Source: Blautia sp. An249 (lineage in GTDB: Bacteria; Bacillota; Clostridia; Lachnospirales; Lachnospiraceae). From it: 64,000 bases of DNA. A model generated the notes under the pieces. That model was not told the DNA's origin. It made no database searches and was given only the letters and a program-made list of their open reading frames with translations. Positions 46,063 through 55,458 of this stretch are shown here, piece after piece. The DNA lies in assembly GCF_002159835.1 (NCBI RefSeq), contig NZ_NFJL01000001.1:1-64000 (forward strand). Direction: 5' to 3'. A program made the position numbers and the translations under genes. Each line of letters starts with the position of its first letter. Position 1 is the first letter of the stretch.

Positions 46063-48501
46063 ATGAAGCATAAAGAGATCATTGAAAAAATGACATTAAT
46101 AGAAAAAGCTGCCTTTCTCAGTGGAAAAAGCGAATGGGAAACAAGGGATTTTCCAAGAATCGGCATTCCTTCCATATTCTGTGCAGACGGCCCCAATGGC
46201 GTGCGGAAACAGGCAGGAGCCGGAGATCATCTGGGAATCAATCCATCTGTTCCTGCCACTTGTTTTCCAACAGCCGCAGCCATGGCAAACAGCTGGGATG
46301 AGAAACTGGAAGAACAGGTGGGGGAAGCCCTTGGAAAAGAAGCCATGGAGGAAGAGGTAAATGTGCTTCTGGGGCCTGGCCTGAACATCAAAAGAAATCC
46401 ATTGTGCGGCAGAAACTTTGAATATTTTTCTGAGGATCCTTATTTGTCAGGAAAGATGGCGGCTGCGTTTATCCGGGGAGTACAAAAGCAGGGAGCTGCA
46501 GCCTGTGCAAAGCACCTTGCAGTGAACAGCCAGGAACTTCGGCGCATGGCTATGAATGCAGTAATCGATGAGCGAACCCTCAGAGAAATATATCTGACCG
46601 GATTTGAGATTGCCGTTAAAGAAGGAAACGTTAAGACGGTTATGACAAGCTATAATGAGGTAAACGGAGTATACGCCAATGAAAACAAACATCTATTAAA
46701 AGAAATTTTAAGGGATGAATGGGGATTTCAGGGAGCGGTTATTACCGACTGGGGAGGGTCTAACGATCATTGTGCAGGTGTGAAAAACGGCTCCACCCTG
46801 GAAATGCCTACTCCCGGCCTGGATTCGGCAAGACAGATTCTGGAAGCGGTTGAAAACGGAAAGCTAAAAGAAGAAGATGTGAATGAACGGGTGGATGAAC
46901 TCCTGACCCTTGTAATGGATCTGACAGAATCAGCAAAAAATTATAAAAAAGAAAAAAATAAACAGGCGATTCATGAAAAACACCATGAACTGGCAAGAAA
47001 AGCCAGCGAGGGCAGCATTGTCCTGCTGAAAAATGAGGAGAACATTCTTCCTCTGAAAAAAGGGGTAAGGGCAGCCATAATCGGAGATTTTGCTTTTACG
47101 CCCAGGTATCAGGGTGCCGGATCCTCCATGGTGAATTCTACAAAGACAGATTCGATTAAAGAAATGCTGGGAATGCAGGAACTGCAAGTGACAGGAATCG
47201 TACAGGGGTATCAGCGAGACGGACGGGAAGACGAAGCAATGAAAAAGGAAGCCCTGGATCTGGCTAGAAGCAGTGATGTGGTACTGTTTTTCTTCGGACT
47301 GAATGAACAAAGCGAAACAGAAGGACTGGACAGGAAACACCTGCGGATTCCGCAGAATCAGATTACACTTTTGCAGGAACTGGCAAAGGCAAACCAGAAT
47401 ATCGCAGGCGTTATCAGCGCCGGATCAGTCATCGAAATGCCCTGGCACCATCATTTAAAGGCTTTGTTGTACGGCTCGTTGTCCGGACAGGCAGGAGCGC
47501 GAGCCATTCTTAATGTGATTACAGGAAAGGTAAATCCCTCCGGAAAACTTGCGGAGACGTATCTGAGGCGGTATGAAGATACACCCTCTTATCATTATTA
47601 TCCCGCTCAGGAAAGAAACTCGGAATACAGAGAAGGACTGTATGTGGGATACCGATACTTTGATACAGCAGGGGTTCCTGTAACTTATCCGTTTGGATAC
47701 GGGTTGTCTTATACCAGCTTTGCATACAGTGCTCTGAAAATAGAACGTACAGGCGTAAGCTTTACATTGAAAAATACAGGCAGATTTGACGGGGCGGAAA
47801 TTGCACAGCTTTATGTGGGACTTCCTGAAAGCAAAGTTTTTCGTCCGAAAAAGGAACTAAAGGGATTCTGTAAAGTATTTTTAAAAGCGGGAGAAGAAAA
47901 AAGGGTTACGATTCTCTTTGATGATAAGACCTTCCGTTATTGGAATGTAAAAACAAACCGATGGGAGACAGAAGAAGGAGAGTATTGTATTCAAATCGGA
48001 ACCAGTGTGGAGAATATTTGTCTGGAAAGCTTTTTGCCTGTAGGAGGAACGACCCAGATAATGCCTTATTATACAAATCGGGTTCCATCTTATTTTGCGG
48101 GAACGGTACAAAAGGTTTCAGACAGGGAATACGAGACTCTTCTGGGGCATCCGATACCGGACGGAAGCTGGAAAGGAAAATTGGGATTAAATGATGCACT
48201 CTGTCAGATGTATTATGCAAAAAGCGGACTGGCCCGTTTTATCTGCAAAAAACTGGCTGCTCGTGTAAAGAAATCTGAAGAGAGCAATACTCCGGATTTA
48301 AATACGCTATTTCAGTATAATATGCCGTTTCGGGCCATTGCAAAGATGACGGGAGGACTGGTTTCTATGGAGATGACAGAAGGACTGGTTACTGTAGTTA
48401 ACGGGCATTTTTTCCGGGGAATGAGTAAAGTTATCGGGGGCTTTTTTAAAAACCGAAAGTTAAATAAAAGATATGAAGCTGAGCTGAGAAAGGGGATATG
48501 A
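46063..48501 (+). CDS. glycoside hydrolase family 3 (beta-glucosidase-like), canonical domain order
   Basis: 812 residues. N-terminal TIM barrel with GIPSIFCADGPNGVRKQ, NFEYFSEDPYLSGKMAAA, substrate motif KHLAVNSQE and nucleophile Asp229 in AVITDWGGSND. Then the alpha/beta sandwich (GSIVLLKNEENILPLKKG, YQGAGSSMV, FGLNEQSETEG) and a fibronectin-III-like domain. A C-terminal extension of about 120 residues is common in clostridial members. No signal peptide, so it probably splits imported beta-glucosides or other small glycosides in the cytoplasm. Expression is probably under the LytTR system upstream. Confidence 0.92.
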   Translation: MKHKEIIEKMTLIEKAAFLSGKSEWETRDFPRIGIPSIFCADGPNGVRKQAGAGDHLGINPSVPATCFPTAAAMANSWDEKLEEQVGEALGKEAMEEEVNVLLGPGLNIKRNPLCGRNFEYFSEDPYLSGKMAAAFIRGVQKQGAAACAKHLAVNSQELRRMAMNAVIDERTLREIYLTGFEIAVKEGNVKTVMTSYNEVNGVYANENKHLLKEILRDEWGFQGAVITDWGGSNDHCAGVKNGSTLEMPTPGLDSARQILEAVENGKLKEEDVNERVDELLTLVMDLTESAKNYKKEKNKQAIHEKHHELARKASEGSIVLLKNEENILPLKKGVRAAIIGDFAFTPRYQGAGSSMVNSTKTDSIKEMLGMQELQVTGIVQGYQRDGREDEAMKKEALDLARSSDVVLFFFGLNEQSETEGLDRKHLRIPQNQITLLQELAKANQNIAGVISAGSVIEMPWHHHLKALLYGSLSGQAGARAILNVITGKVNPSGKLAETYLRRYEDTPSYHYYPAQERNSEYREGLYVGYRYFDTAGVPVTYPFGYGLSYTSFAYSALKIERTGVSFTLKNTGRFDGAEIAQLYVGLPESKVFRPKKELKGFCKVFLKAGEEKRVTILFDDKTFRYWNVKTNRWETEEGEYCIQIGTSVENICLESFLPVGGTTQIMPYYTNRVPSYFAGTVQKVSDREYETLLGHPIPDGSWKGKLGLNDALCQMYYAKSGLARFICKKLAARVKKSEESNTPDLNTLFQYNMPFRAIAKMTGGLVSMEMTEGLVTVVNGHFFRGMSKVIGGFFKNRKLNKRYEAELRKGI

Positions 48502-48502
48502 A

Positions 48503-49015
48503 ATGAACGGTGTGAGAAGGTTTATCATAGCTCATCCGACTGCATGGGAGTTTATTCTGTTTAATATCCTGTCAAACTGTGCAACGGTAGTAAATTTTGC
48601 AGTGATGTGGATCTGTACAGGATTTGTATTTCGCAGTTTATCAGAAACGCCTTTTCGGTTTTTAGTGTTTAATTATGAGGATAATATAAAATCGAATCTG
48701 GGTTTGTGCGGTTTTCTTAGCTTTCTTGTGGCAACGGCACTGGCGCAGACCGTAAATTTTTTCGTACAGAAAAATTTTGTATTTAAGTCCAGTGCAGCTT
48801 TTCAGGAAGCGGTGCCAAAATATATTTTTATGGCGGTAGTACTTGTATTTTTATCTGCGGCTCTTCCGGCATATAGCCAGAGTTTTTTTGTAAACATAGG
48901 AGCTTCGGAAGGACTGGCACCGACCCTGGCCAATGTTGTAAACATCATCATGCAGGTAGCAATTAGTTATCCCATGATGAAGTTCTGGATTATGCCGGAA
49001 AAACAAAAGAAATGA
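48503..49015 (+). CDS. GtrA-family membrane protein
   Basis: 170 residues with four membrane helices, including FILFNILSNCATVVNFAVMW and AQTVNFFVQKNFVFKS, the GtrA signature region. GtrA proteins are thought to flip lipid-linked sugars. It begins two bases after the GH3 stop, so it is co-expressed. Two GH3 enzymes flanking a putative sugar-lipid flippase hint at processing of a lipid-linked or cell-surface glycan. Confidence 0.8.
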   Translation: MNGVRRFIIAHPTAWEFILFNILSNCATVVNFAVMWICTGFVFRSLSETPFRFLVFNYEDNIKSNLGLCGFLSFLVATALAQTVNFFVQKNFVFKSSAAFQEAVPKYIFMAVVLVFLSAALPAYSQSFFVNIGASEGLAPTLANVVNIIMQVAISYPMMKFWIMPEKQKK

Positions 49016-49022
49016 CAGATGC

Positions 49023-49058
49023 ATTTTGCGACAGAAAAGAACATCTTGTGACAGGGAC
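49023..49058 (+). promoter_or_regulatory. paired LytTR-type sites before the second GH3 gene
   Basis: ATTTTGCGACAGAAAA (49023-49038) and ATCTTGTGACAGGGAC (49043-49058), starts again 20 bases apart and ending 59 bases before the ATG. Box-by-box similarity to the pair upstream of the first GH3 gene is high. A TGCTATGGT extended -10 lies at 49078-49086. Confidence 0.65.
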
Positions 49059-49117
49059 CGTTATAAGAAGAAAAATGTGCTATGGTATGAAAAACAAATA
49101 AATAGGAGGAGAAGAGT

Positions 49118-51982
49118 ATGATAGGTATTGAGATGTCAGATGTAATTGGGGTATTGCAGACATGCAGAAATTATCTGATTGCACTGGGAATTATTATTCT
49201 GGCTGCTTTGATTATACTGATTGCATCAAGAAAACTTCCAAAGCAAAAAAGATCCTTCCTTCGGTGGGAAACCGTTCTGGCAATGCTGCTTGGAATCGTA
49301 ATTATGGTAAATGCCATTGTGTTCGGACCTATGTATACGTTGGTCAGTCTTACTATGGGGAGTGGAACTGTAACAGAAGAAACAACGGCAGAGGCAGAGG
49401 CGGCAGCAGAAGAAATTTCAGAAGAAGGATTTGTCCTTTTGAAAAATGAACAGGGATTTCTGCCTTTAAAGGATACAAAGAAACTGAATCTGTTCGGATG
49501 GGCTGCTTCCAATCCGATTTACGGAGGAAGCGGATCCGGAGCAATTAATGATTTATATCCGGTGGTCAGTCTGGTGGATGGAATAAAAAACAGCGGTTAT
49601 GATGTAAATCAGGAACTGTTGGATTTTTATACAGAATATTGTGAAAACAGGGCGGCTATGTCCATAGAGGCAGCACAGAACTGGGACTTGCCGGAGCCTC
49701 CGGTCAGTACGTATTCAGATGAGCTGCTGGACAATGCTAAAGCATATTCAGACACTGCGGTTGTGGTAATTTCACGGCTGGCAGGGGAGGGTCATAACGA
49801 TATTCCGCAGGATATGTCAAAAGCTCAGTATGACGACAATTCAGAGGATTATGCGGACTTTGAAGAGGGAGAACATTACCTCCAGCTTTCCCGGACCGAA
49901 GAAGATATGGTAAATATGGTCTGCGAGAATTTTGATAATGTGATTGTTGTCTATAACGCTGCCTATACTTTTGAATTGGGATTTACAGAAGAACATCCGC
50001 AAATCAAATCCGTTATCTGGGCTCCTGGTCCGGGAAATGTGGGATTCGGCGCGCTGGGGAAAATTTTATGCGGCCAGGTCAATCCATCCGGAAAAACAAA
50101 CGATACGTTTGTATATGACATAGACAAGGCGCCCTACTATTATAACGCAGAAAAAACAGATTATGAAAATATGAAAGAAATGACAGTAGAGGGTATGAAT
50201 TCCGGGGTAGCCACAAACTATTCCCCTTCTTTTATAAACTATGTGGAAGGGATTTACGTGGGATATAAATATTACGAAACGGCCGCTTCAGAGAATGTCA
50301 TTGACTATGAGAAAGTTGTACAGTATCCTTTTGGCTATGGATTAAGTTATACCAGCTTCAAACAGGAAATGAGCTCTCTGACGGAAGAAGACGGAGTTGT
50401 CAGTTTTGATGTAACAGTAGAAAATACAGGAGATATTGCAGGAAAAGATGTGGTAGAGGTTTATTATAATCCCCCTTACACCAATGGAGGAATCGAAAAA
50501 GCATCCGCGAATCTGCTGGATTTTGAAAAGACATCATTGCTGGAACCGGGACAGAGCGAAACCATTCATTTTCAGTTCGACCAGGAGGAGATGGCTTCGT
50601 ATGATGAAAAAACAGCAGAGGCATATGTACTGGAGGAAGGTGAATATATTCTTTCCATAAACAGTGATTCCCATCACGTTCTGGATTCGGAAATTTACCA
50701 GGTGGATAAAACGATTGTATATAATCAGGAAAATCCGAGAAAGAGTGACGATACAGCAGCTGCGAATCTGTTCCAGGAGGCGCAGGGGGATGTGACATAT
50801 CTTTCAAGAAAAGACGGATTTGCAAATTACGAGGAAGCAACAGCAGCTCCTTCAGACTTAAATATGCCTGAAAATTACAAAGAAGGGTATCATCTGAATG
50901 CAAATTATGATCCTGCCGCTTATATTAACGAAGAGGATGAGATGCCTGTAACGGGAAAAGATAATGGATTAAAGCTGGTGGATTTGCGTGGAAAAGACTA
51001 TGACGATCCTATGTGGGACGATTTACTGGATCAGCTTACAGTGGATGAAATGAGTGATTTAATTGCTCTTTCCGGCTACCAGACAGGCGCTGTTCCGTCT
51101 ATTGGAAAAGTACAGAATGTGGACTGTGACGGACCTGCGGCGATTAATCATAACTTTACTGGAGCCGGTTCCATCGGTTTCCCGGTTGAAGTAGTGATTG
51201 CCTGTACCTGGAATAAAGAGATGGCGGCATTATGGGGCGATGCTATGGCGCAGATGGCAAAGGAAATGGGAGCTACCGGCTGGTATGCGCCTGGCATGAA
51301 TACACACCGTTCTGCTTTTACAGCAAGAAATTATGAATATTTCTCGGAGGATGGAGTGCTGGCAGGAAAAATTGCAGCGGCAGCGGTGGCAGCAGCCAAT
51401 GAAAAGGGTGTGTATTCCACAATTAAGCATTTTGCTATGTATGATTCGAATGGAAAAATGGTAAGCGCCTGGTCAACAGAACAGGCCATGCGGGAAATCT
51501 ACCTGAAACCATTTGAGATTTCTGTAAAAGAAGGAGGGGCGACGGCTGCCATGGCGTCCTGGGCTTTCCTTGGAAACAAATGGGTAGGTGAACTTTCCAG
51601 CCTGATGAATACCGTTCTGCGCGACGAATGGGGATTCCGCGGATTCGTGGTATCTGATTTCTTCAGAAATAACGGTCATGGATTTATGAATGCGGATATG
51701 GCTTTGGCAAACGGGGTGGATGCCATGTTGTCAACTTATGCAGGCGGTCCGAATCAGGTAACGGATAAAACTGCCGCTTCCAATGTGAATTATATGCGCC
51801 AGGCCACAAAGAATATTCTGTATACTACAGCAAATAGCTGGGCTTATGATGAAGAACATCAGCAAAGCGGCATGGAAGGGTGGAAGATAAAAATCTATGC
51901 TGCAGATGGCGCTGTGATTGCCCTGATCGCAATCGGAGCAGTACTTATCTACAGAAAATACAGGAAGAAAGCAAACGCCTAA
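49118..51982 (+). CDS. membrane-anchored GH3 glycosidase with reversed domain order
   Basis: 954 residues. Two N-terminal membrane helices (about 14-32 and 47-68) precede the part that is normally C-terminal in GH3: the alpha/beta sandwich (GFVLLKNEQGFLPLKDTKKL, YGGSGSGAIND) and an Fn3-like domain. The TIM barrel follows from about residue 640 (LTVDEMSDLIALSGYQ, NYEYFSEDGVLAGK, IKHFAMYDSNGK), with the nucleophile Asp in FVVSDFFRNN. A last helix (AVIALIAIGAVLIYRKY) anchors the C-terminus. Permuted GH3 enzymes are known from rumen Clostridia. Anchoring at both ends would place the enzyme outside the membrane. Confidence 0.88.
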   Translation: MIGIEMSDVIGVLQTCRNYLIALGIIILAALIILIASRKLPKQKRSFLRWETVLAMLLGIVIMVNAIVFGPMYTLVSLTMGSGTVTEETTAEAEAAAEEISEEGFVLLKNEQGFLPLKDTKKLNLFGWAASNPIYGGSGSGAINDLYPVVSLVDGIKNSGYDVNQELLDFYTEYCENRAAMSIEAAQNWDLPEPPVSTYSDELLDNAKAYSDTAVVVISRLAGEGHNDIPQDMSKAQYDDNSEDYADFEEGEHYLQLSRTEEDMVNMVCENFDNVIVVYNAAYTFELGFTEEHPQIKSVIWAPGPGNVGFGALGKILCGQVNPSGKTNDTFVYDIDKAPYYYNAEKTDYENMKEMTVEGMNSGVATNYSPSFINYVEGIYVGYKYYETAASENVIDYEKVVQYPFGYGLSYTSFKQEMSSLTEEDGVVSFDVTVENTGDIAGKDVVEVYYNPPYTNGGIEKASANLLDFEKTSLLEPGQSETIHFQFDQEEMASYDEKTAEAYVLEEGEYILSINSDSHHVLDSEIYQVDKTIVYNQENPRKSDDTAAANLFQEAQGDVTYLSRKDGFANYEEATAAPSDLNMPENYKEGYHLNANYDPAAYINEEDEMPVTGKDNGLKLVDLRGKDYDDPMWDDLLDQLTVDEMSDLIALSGYQTGAVPSIGKVQNVDCDGPAAINHNFTGAGSIGFPVEVVIACTWNKEMAALWGDAMAQMAKEMGATGWYAPGMNTHRSAFTARNYEYFSEDGVLAGKIAAAAVAAANEKGVYSTIKHFAMYDSNGKMVSAWSTEQAMREIYLKPFEISVKEGGATAAMASWAFLGNKWVGELSSLMNTVLRDEWGFRGFVVSDFFRNNGHGFMNADMALANGVDAMLSTYAGGPNQVTDKTAASNVNYMRQATKNILYTTANSWAYDEEHQQSGMEGWKIKIYAADGAVIALIAIGAVLIYRKYRKKANA

Positions 51983-51994
51983 TGGAATGAAAAG

Positions 51995-52050
51995 CGCTCC
52001 GCTATGGATGCGACCAGATGCAGACTGCCTGCGGCAGTCTGCATCTGGCG
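51995..52050 (+). repeat. palindromic element, copy A (also convergent terminator)
   Basis: CCAGATGCAGACTGCC and GGCAGTCTGCATCTGG form a perfect 16-bp stem with loop TGC, preceded by CGCTCCGCTATGGATGCGA. A second copy of the whole block is at 58403-58469. It sits between convergent genes and may end both messages. Confidence 0.75.
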
Positions 52051-52052
52051 TA

Positions 52053-53843
52053 TTATCTGACTGTAAAGTATATGGCCGAAAAGCCTTTTACATTAATTTT
52101 CAATAAGGATTTCCTGAAGGAATAAAAAGTGTTGTTTGGTGTCGTGGTTCCTCCGAAACATTCCCAGTCGCTGTGAAGCAGCAGATTCACCTGCTTCTTA
52201 TCCGGCATTTCTAATTCATAGGTTAATACGTCTTTATTGCTGAAATTAAATACAGCCAAAAGGGTCTGCCGTTTTGATTTCCGAAGAAAGGCATAAATGG
52301 TGTCTGCTTTATGCTCGCAGTCCATCCACTGGAAGCCTTCCCGGTCATAATCCCCTTCATAAAACGCTGGATTTTCCATATAAATTTCGTTTAATTCCCT
52401 CATAAAATGGTAAAAAGCGTCATGCTGAGGAAACTGAAGTAAATTCCAGTCCATCTCTCTTTTTTCATCCCATTCCCGCATATGTCCGATTTCATTTCCC
52501 ATAAAGTTCAGTTTCTTTCCCGGATGGGCGTACATATACATATAAAGCAGCCGGGCCTGTGCAAATTTATTCAGGTAGTCCGATCCGTTCATTTTCTGTA
52601 CGACAGCGGCCTTTCCATGGACAGTTTCATCATGGGACAGGGGCAGAAGATAGCGCTCATTGTAGAAATAGTCCATGGAAAAGGTTAATTTATGATACTG
52701 TTCTGAACGCACGGAGGGCGGAGACTGCAGAAAGGTAAGCGTGTCGTTCATCCAGCCCAGATCCCATTTATAATCAAATCCTAAGCCGCCCTTTTCCACA
52801 GGGGCAGTAACACCCTGGTAAGCGGAGGAATCTTCTGCAATTAAAAGGGCAGAAGGGATTCTCTCTTTCAGTCCCCGGTTCATATTTTGAATAAACTGAA
52901 TGGCAGGCTGATTGGTTCCCCGTTCAGGAGTTCCCTGCCAGTAAATCAGATTATTTACAGCATCTGTTCTGAGGCCGTCAAAATGAAATTCCTTCAGCCA
53001 ATAATAAGCGGAGGACTGCAGAAAACTTCTGACCTCACCTCTCGAGTGCATAAAATTGCAGCTTCCCCACTGATTAAATCCAATATCATTATGGGGATAT
53101 TCATAGATAGATGTGCCGTCATAATTCCAAAGAGCATAATCATTGACGGCGAAATGCACAGGAACAAAATCAATAATTACGCCGATGTTTTCTGCGTGGC
53201 ATTTATCCACAAAATAACGCAGTTCATCCGGATTCCCATATCTGGAGGTGGGACTGAAAAATCCGGTTGCCTGATAGCCCCAGGATTCGTCGCAGGGATA
53301 TTCGTTTAAGGGCATAATTTCCACAAAATTATAATGATTCTGCGAAAGATACGGAATCAGTAAATCTGCTAATTCGCCATAAGTATACCAGGATTCTTTT
53401 TCATCGGATGGTTTTTTCCATGAACCGGCGTGAATTTCATAGATATTTACCGGAGCGTGGGGATTGTTTTTGCGTTGTTTCAGATACGCGGCGTCATGGA
53501 AGGTATAATTGGACAAACTGTAAATAACAGACGCGGTTTTCGGCCGCAGTTCCGAATAAAAACCATAGGGATCACAGTGATCGATATAATTTCCGTTTTG
53601 GCTGTAAATCCGATACTTATACTTCATGCCCTGAAGGGCGTCTGCTATGTAACATTCCCAGAAATTTCCGTCATAAACTTTCTGCATGGGTGTTTCCTGC
53701 CAGCCATTAAAATCGCCTATGACGGATATTTTCTGTGCATTGGGAGCAAACGTGCGAAAAACAGTTCCTCTCTCTTCCGTATGTGCGCCTAAATAGGAAT
53801 AGGCAGTGAATTCCTGTCCTGTATAAAATCCATAATAATCCAT
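52053..53843 (-). CDS. glgB: 1,4-alpha-glucan branching enzyme
   Basis: 596 residues. The carbohydrate-binding N-terminal part (FRTFAPNAQKISVIGDFNGW) is followed by the GH13 barrel: region I GVIIDFVPVHF, nucleophile Asp in FDGLRTDAVNN, acid Glu in LLIAEDSSAY, and HD in LPLSHDETVHG. A beta-sandwich C-terminus completes it. It transfers alpha-1,4 chains to make alpha-1,6 branches in glycogen. ATG was chosen behind GGAGGG; an upstream start adds eight residues without a ribosome site. No other glycogen gene is nearby. Confidence 0.9.
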   Translation of the reverse strand: MDYYGFYTGQEFTAYSYLGAHTEERGTVFRTFAPNAQKISVIGDFNGWQETPMQKVYDGNFWECYIADALQGMKYKYRIYSQNGNYIDHCDPYGFYSELRPKTASVIYSLSNYTFHDAAYLKQRKNNPHAPVNIYEIHAGSWKKPSDEKESWYTYGELADLLIPYLSQNHYNFVEIMPLNEYPCDESWGYQATGFFSPTSRYGNPDELRYFVDKCHAENIGVIIDFVPVHFAVNDYALWNYDGTSIYEYPHNDIGFNQWGSCNFMHSRGEVRSFLQSSAYYWLKEFHFDGLRTDAVNNLIYWQGTPERGTNQPAIQFIQNMNRGLKERIPSALLIAEDSSAYQGVTAPVEKGGLGFDYKWDLGWMNDTLTFLQSPPSVRSEQYHKLTFSMDYFYNERYLLPLSHDETVHGKAAVVQKMNGSDYLNKFAQARLLYMYMYAHPGKKLNFMGNEIGHMREWDEKREMDWNLLQFPQHDAFYHFMRELNEIYMENPAFYEGDYDREGFQWMDCEHKADTIYAFLRKSKRQTLLAVFNFSNKDVLTYELEMPDKKQVNLLLHSDWECFGGTTTPNNTFYSFRKSLLKINVKGFSAIYFTVR

Positions 53844-53929
53844 TTTTCCCTCCTGAATAATAGACATTAGTTGTTTTTTTCATTATAATAATTTGTAACA
53901 GGAATGGGTACCAACAATCGTTCCATAGA

Positions 53930-53943
53930 GTTGGAAAACCAAC
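53930..53943 (+). promoter_or_regulatory. palindrome in the GlgB-TetR intergenic region
   Basis: GTTGG-AAAA-CCAAC, 40 bases before the TetR start. It could be that regulator's operator. Confidence 0.35.
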
Positions 53944-53982
53944 GTTTAGAAAAGAAAGTCGGAAAAACAGAGGGGAATTGTT

Positions 53983-54555
53983 ATGGATGTAAGGATTGTG
54001 AAAACGAAAAACAGTATTATAAATGCCTTTTTGGAATTGCGTTCTCAGAAAAACATTGAAAAAATAACGGTGAAAGAATTATGTGAAAAGGCAATGATAA
54101 ATAAATCCACCTTTTATTCCCATTTTACTGACCTGTATGCTTTATCCGAATACCTGGAAATGCAGGTTGCAAATGAAGTCCTTGAAGAAATAGGAAATCC
54201 GGAATTTTTATTTTCCAATCCGGAAGAATTTAATAAACAGTTACTTTATGCATATCTGTCCCATGAGAATCTGATCGAAACACTTTTTTCCGGCAGCCGT
54301 TCGGATTACTTTTTAGTCCGTATCGAAAACAGTCTGAAAGAGGCGGTTTTTGGGGTCAGACCAGATTATAAAGAGGATGCAGTTGCCAATATTGTTCTGA
54401 CGTATGCGATCTGCGGAGGCTTCTATGCTTTTCGGAAATGCCGCAGCTTCGGGGAAGAGGCTCTTATTGAGGTTATCGCCTTGCTGAATAAAAAGGCAAC
54501 GGAATTACTGGAAGAACAAAAACAGACTGGTACAGGAAGGAGGAAACCGGTATGA
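53983..54555 (+). CDS. TetR/AcrR-family regulator
   Basis: 190 residues. Helix-turn-helix TKNSIINAFLELRSQKNIEK, VKELCEKAMINKSTFYSHF, then a helical regulatory domain ending in a charged tail. It is coupled by ATGA to a tiny membrane-protein gene, and divergent from glgB. The target is unknown; autoregulation is possible through the palindrome upstream. Confidence 0.85.
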   Translation: MDVRIVKTKNSIINAFLELRSQKNIEKITVKELCEKAMINKSTFYSHFTDLYALSEYLEMQVANEVLEEIGNPEFLFSNPEEFNKQLLYAYLSHENLIETLFSGSRSDYFLVRIENSLKEAVFGVRPDYKEDAVANIVLTYAICGGFYAFRKCRSFGEEALIEVIALLNKKATELLEEQKQTGTGRRKPV

Positions 54556-54728
54556 AACCATTGAAACGAACTGTGATTAATTTTATTATTTTTTTTATTA
54601 CCTATGTGGGAGTAACCTATGCCATGAAGCACTCCATTGAGGGAAAGACACTGGTTATTCTTTCGGTATTTTATTTCATTATAAACTATGTGATTTATAC
54701 TATATTGGATAAAGTATCAAAAGACTGA
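54552..54728 (+). CDS. 58-residue two-helix membrane protein
   Basis: The ATG overlaps the TetR stop. The product has two hydrophobic segments (VINFIIFFITYVGVTYAM and LVILSVFYFIINYVIYTI) joined by a short basic loop and ends VSKD. No family was recognised. The overlapping start and the terminator directly behind support a real gene. Confidence 0.6.
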   Translation: MKPLKRTVINFIIFFITYVGVTYAMKHSIEGKTLVILSVFYFIINYVIYTILDKVSKD

Positions 54729-54760
54729 ATCAGAAAAACGGAAACTGCTGAGGAAAAAAA

Positions 54761-54790
54761 GGCCATGTCTGAAAGGAACATGGCCCTTTT
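54761..54790 (+). terminator. bidirectional terminator
   Basis: GGCCATGT and ACATGGCC form an 8-bp stem, with AAAAAAA on the left and CTTTT on the right. It can serve both the plus-strand gene pair and the flavin reductase on the minus strand. Confidence 0.75.
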
Positions 54791-54815
54791 AATGGGATGA
54801 AGGAGGTTATAGAGT

Positions 54816-55352
54816 CTACTCAATAAGGTAAGCAGCCAGGACTTCTCCATAGTAGGCAGTGTGATAGTCCCGGTTTGAGCCGCAGAAGCTGCCGTCTACA
54901 TCCTGAGGATAAAATTTCCTCTTACTTTCCTCGGTAATTGCTTCCGGATCCTGTTTCTGTTTATAAATGATCCGACATTCCAGCGTAAGAGGCAATTCCC
55001 TAATTGCGGGGACAGAAATAACTTCCGGTGGTTCCAGAGTCAGTCCGGCCAGTTGGATTTTATCCGTATCCTTTCCTGATTTTGTACCGCAGATTCCCAG
55101 GATTTTTTTATCAAGGGTTCCATAGGGAACATTGATCGTAAACTCCGGATTTTCCTCTAAGAAGGTTCTGGTATACCGGTTTTCTCTTACAAAAACCGTG
55201 AAAATGGGTCTGGCCCATTCAATTCCCAGAGTTCCCCATGCAATGGTCATGGTGTTTACCCGTTCTCCTGATTTCGTGGTCAGAAGGACACCTTTTTGAA
55301 GTTCTTTCATGATGTCTCCGGCATAATCCCACAGATTTATTTCTTTCTTCAT
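54816..55352 (-). CDS. flavin reductase family protein (FMN-binding split barrel)
   Basis: 178 residues. Pattern of the flavin-reductase-like split barrel: GVLLTTKSGERVNTMTIAWG, PIFTVFVRENRYTRTFLEEN, FTINVPYG. The tail (DGSFCGSNRDYHTAYYGEV) is typical of clostridial members. It probably reduces or binds FMN for electron transfer in anaerobic redox reactions. ATG is preferred over a GTG nine bases upstream because AGGAG would overlap that GTG. Confidence 0.85.
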   Translation of the reverse strand: MKKEINLWDYAGDIMKELQKGVLLTTKSGERVNTMTIAWGTLGIEWARPIFTVFVRENRYTRTFLEENPEFTINVPYGTLDKKILGICGTKSGKDTDKIQLAGLTLEPPEVISVPAIRELPLTLECRIIYKQKQDPEAITEESKRKFYPQDVDGSFCGSNRDYHTAYYGEVLAAYLIE

Positions 55353-55458
55353 ATTCAACACTCCTTGTCTTTGTGATGCCTATATGATATCTTTATATGA
55401 GCGATTATGCAAGTACGCACTATTAAGATAGATACTATCAAAAAAAGAGGTGTATTGT

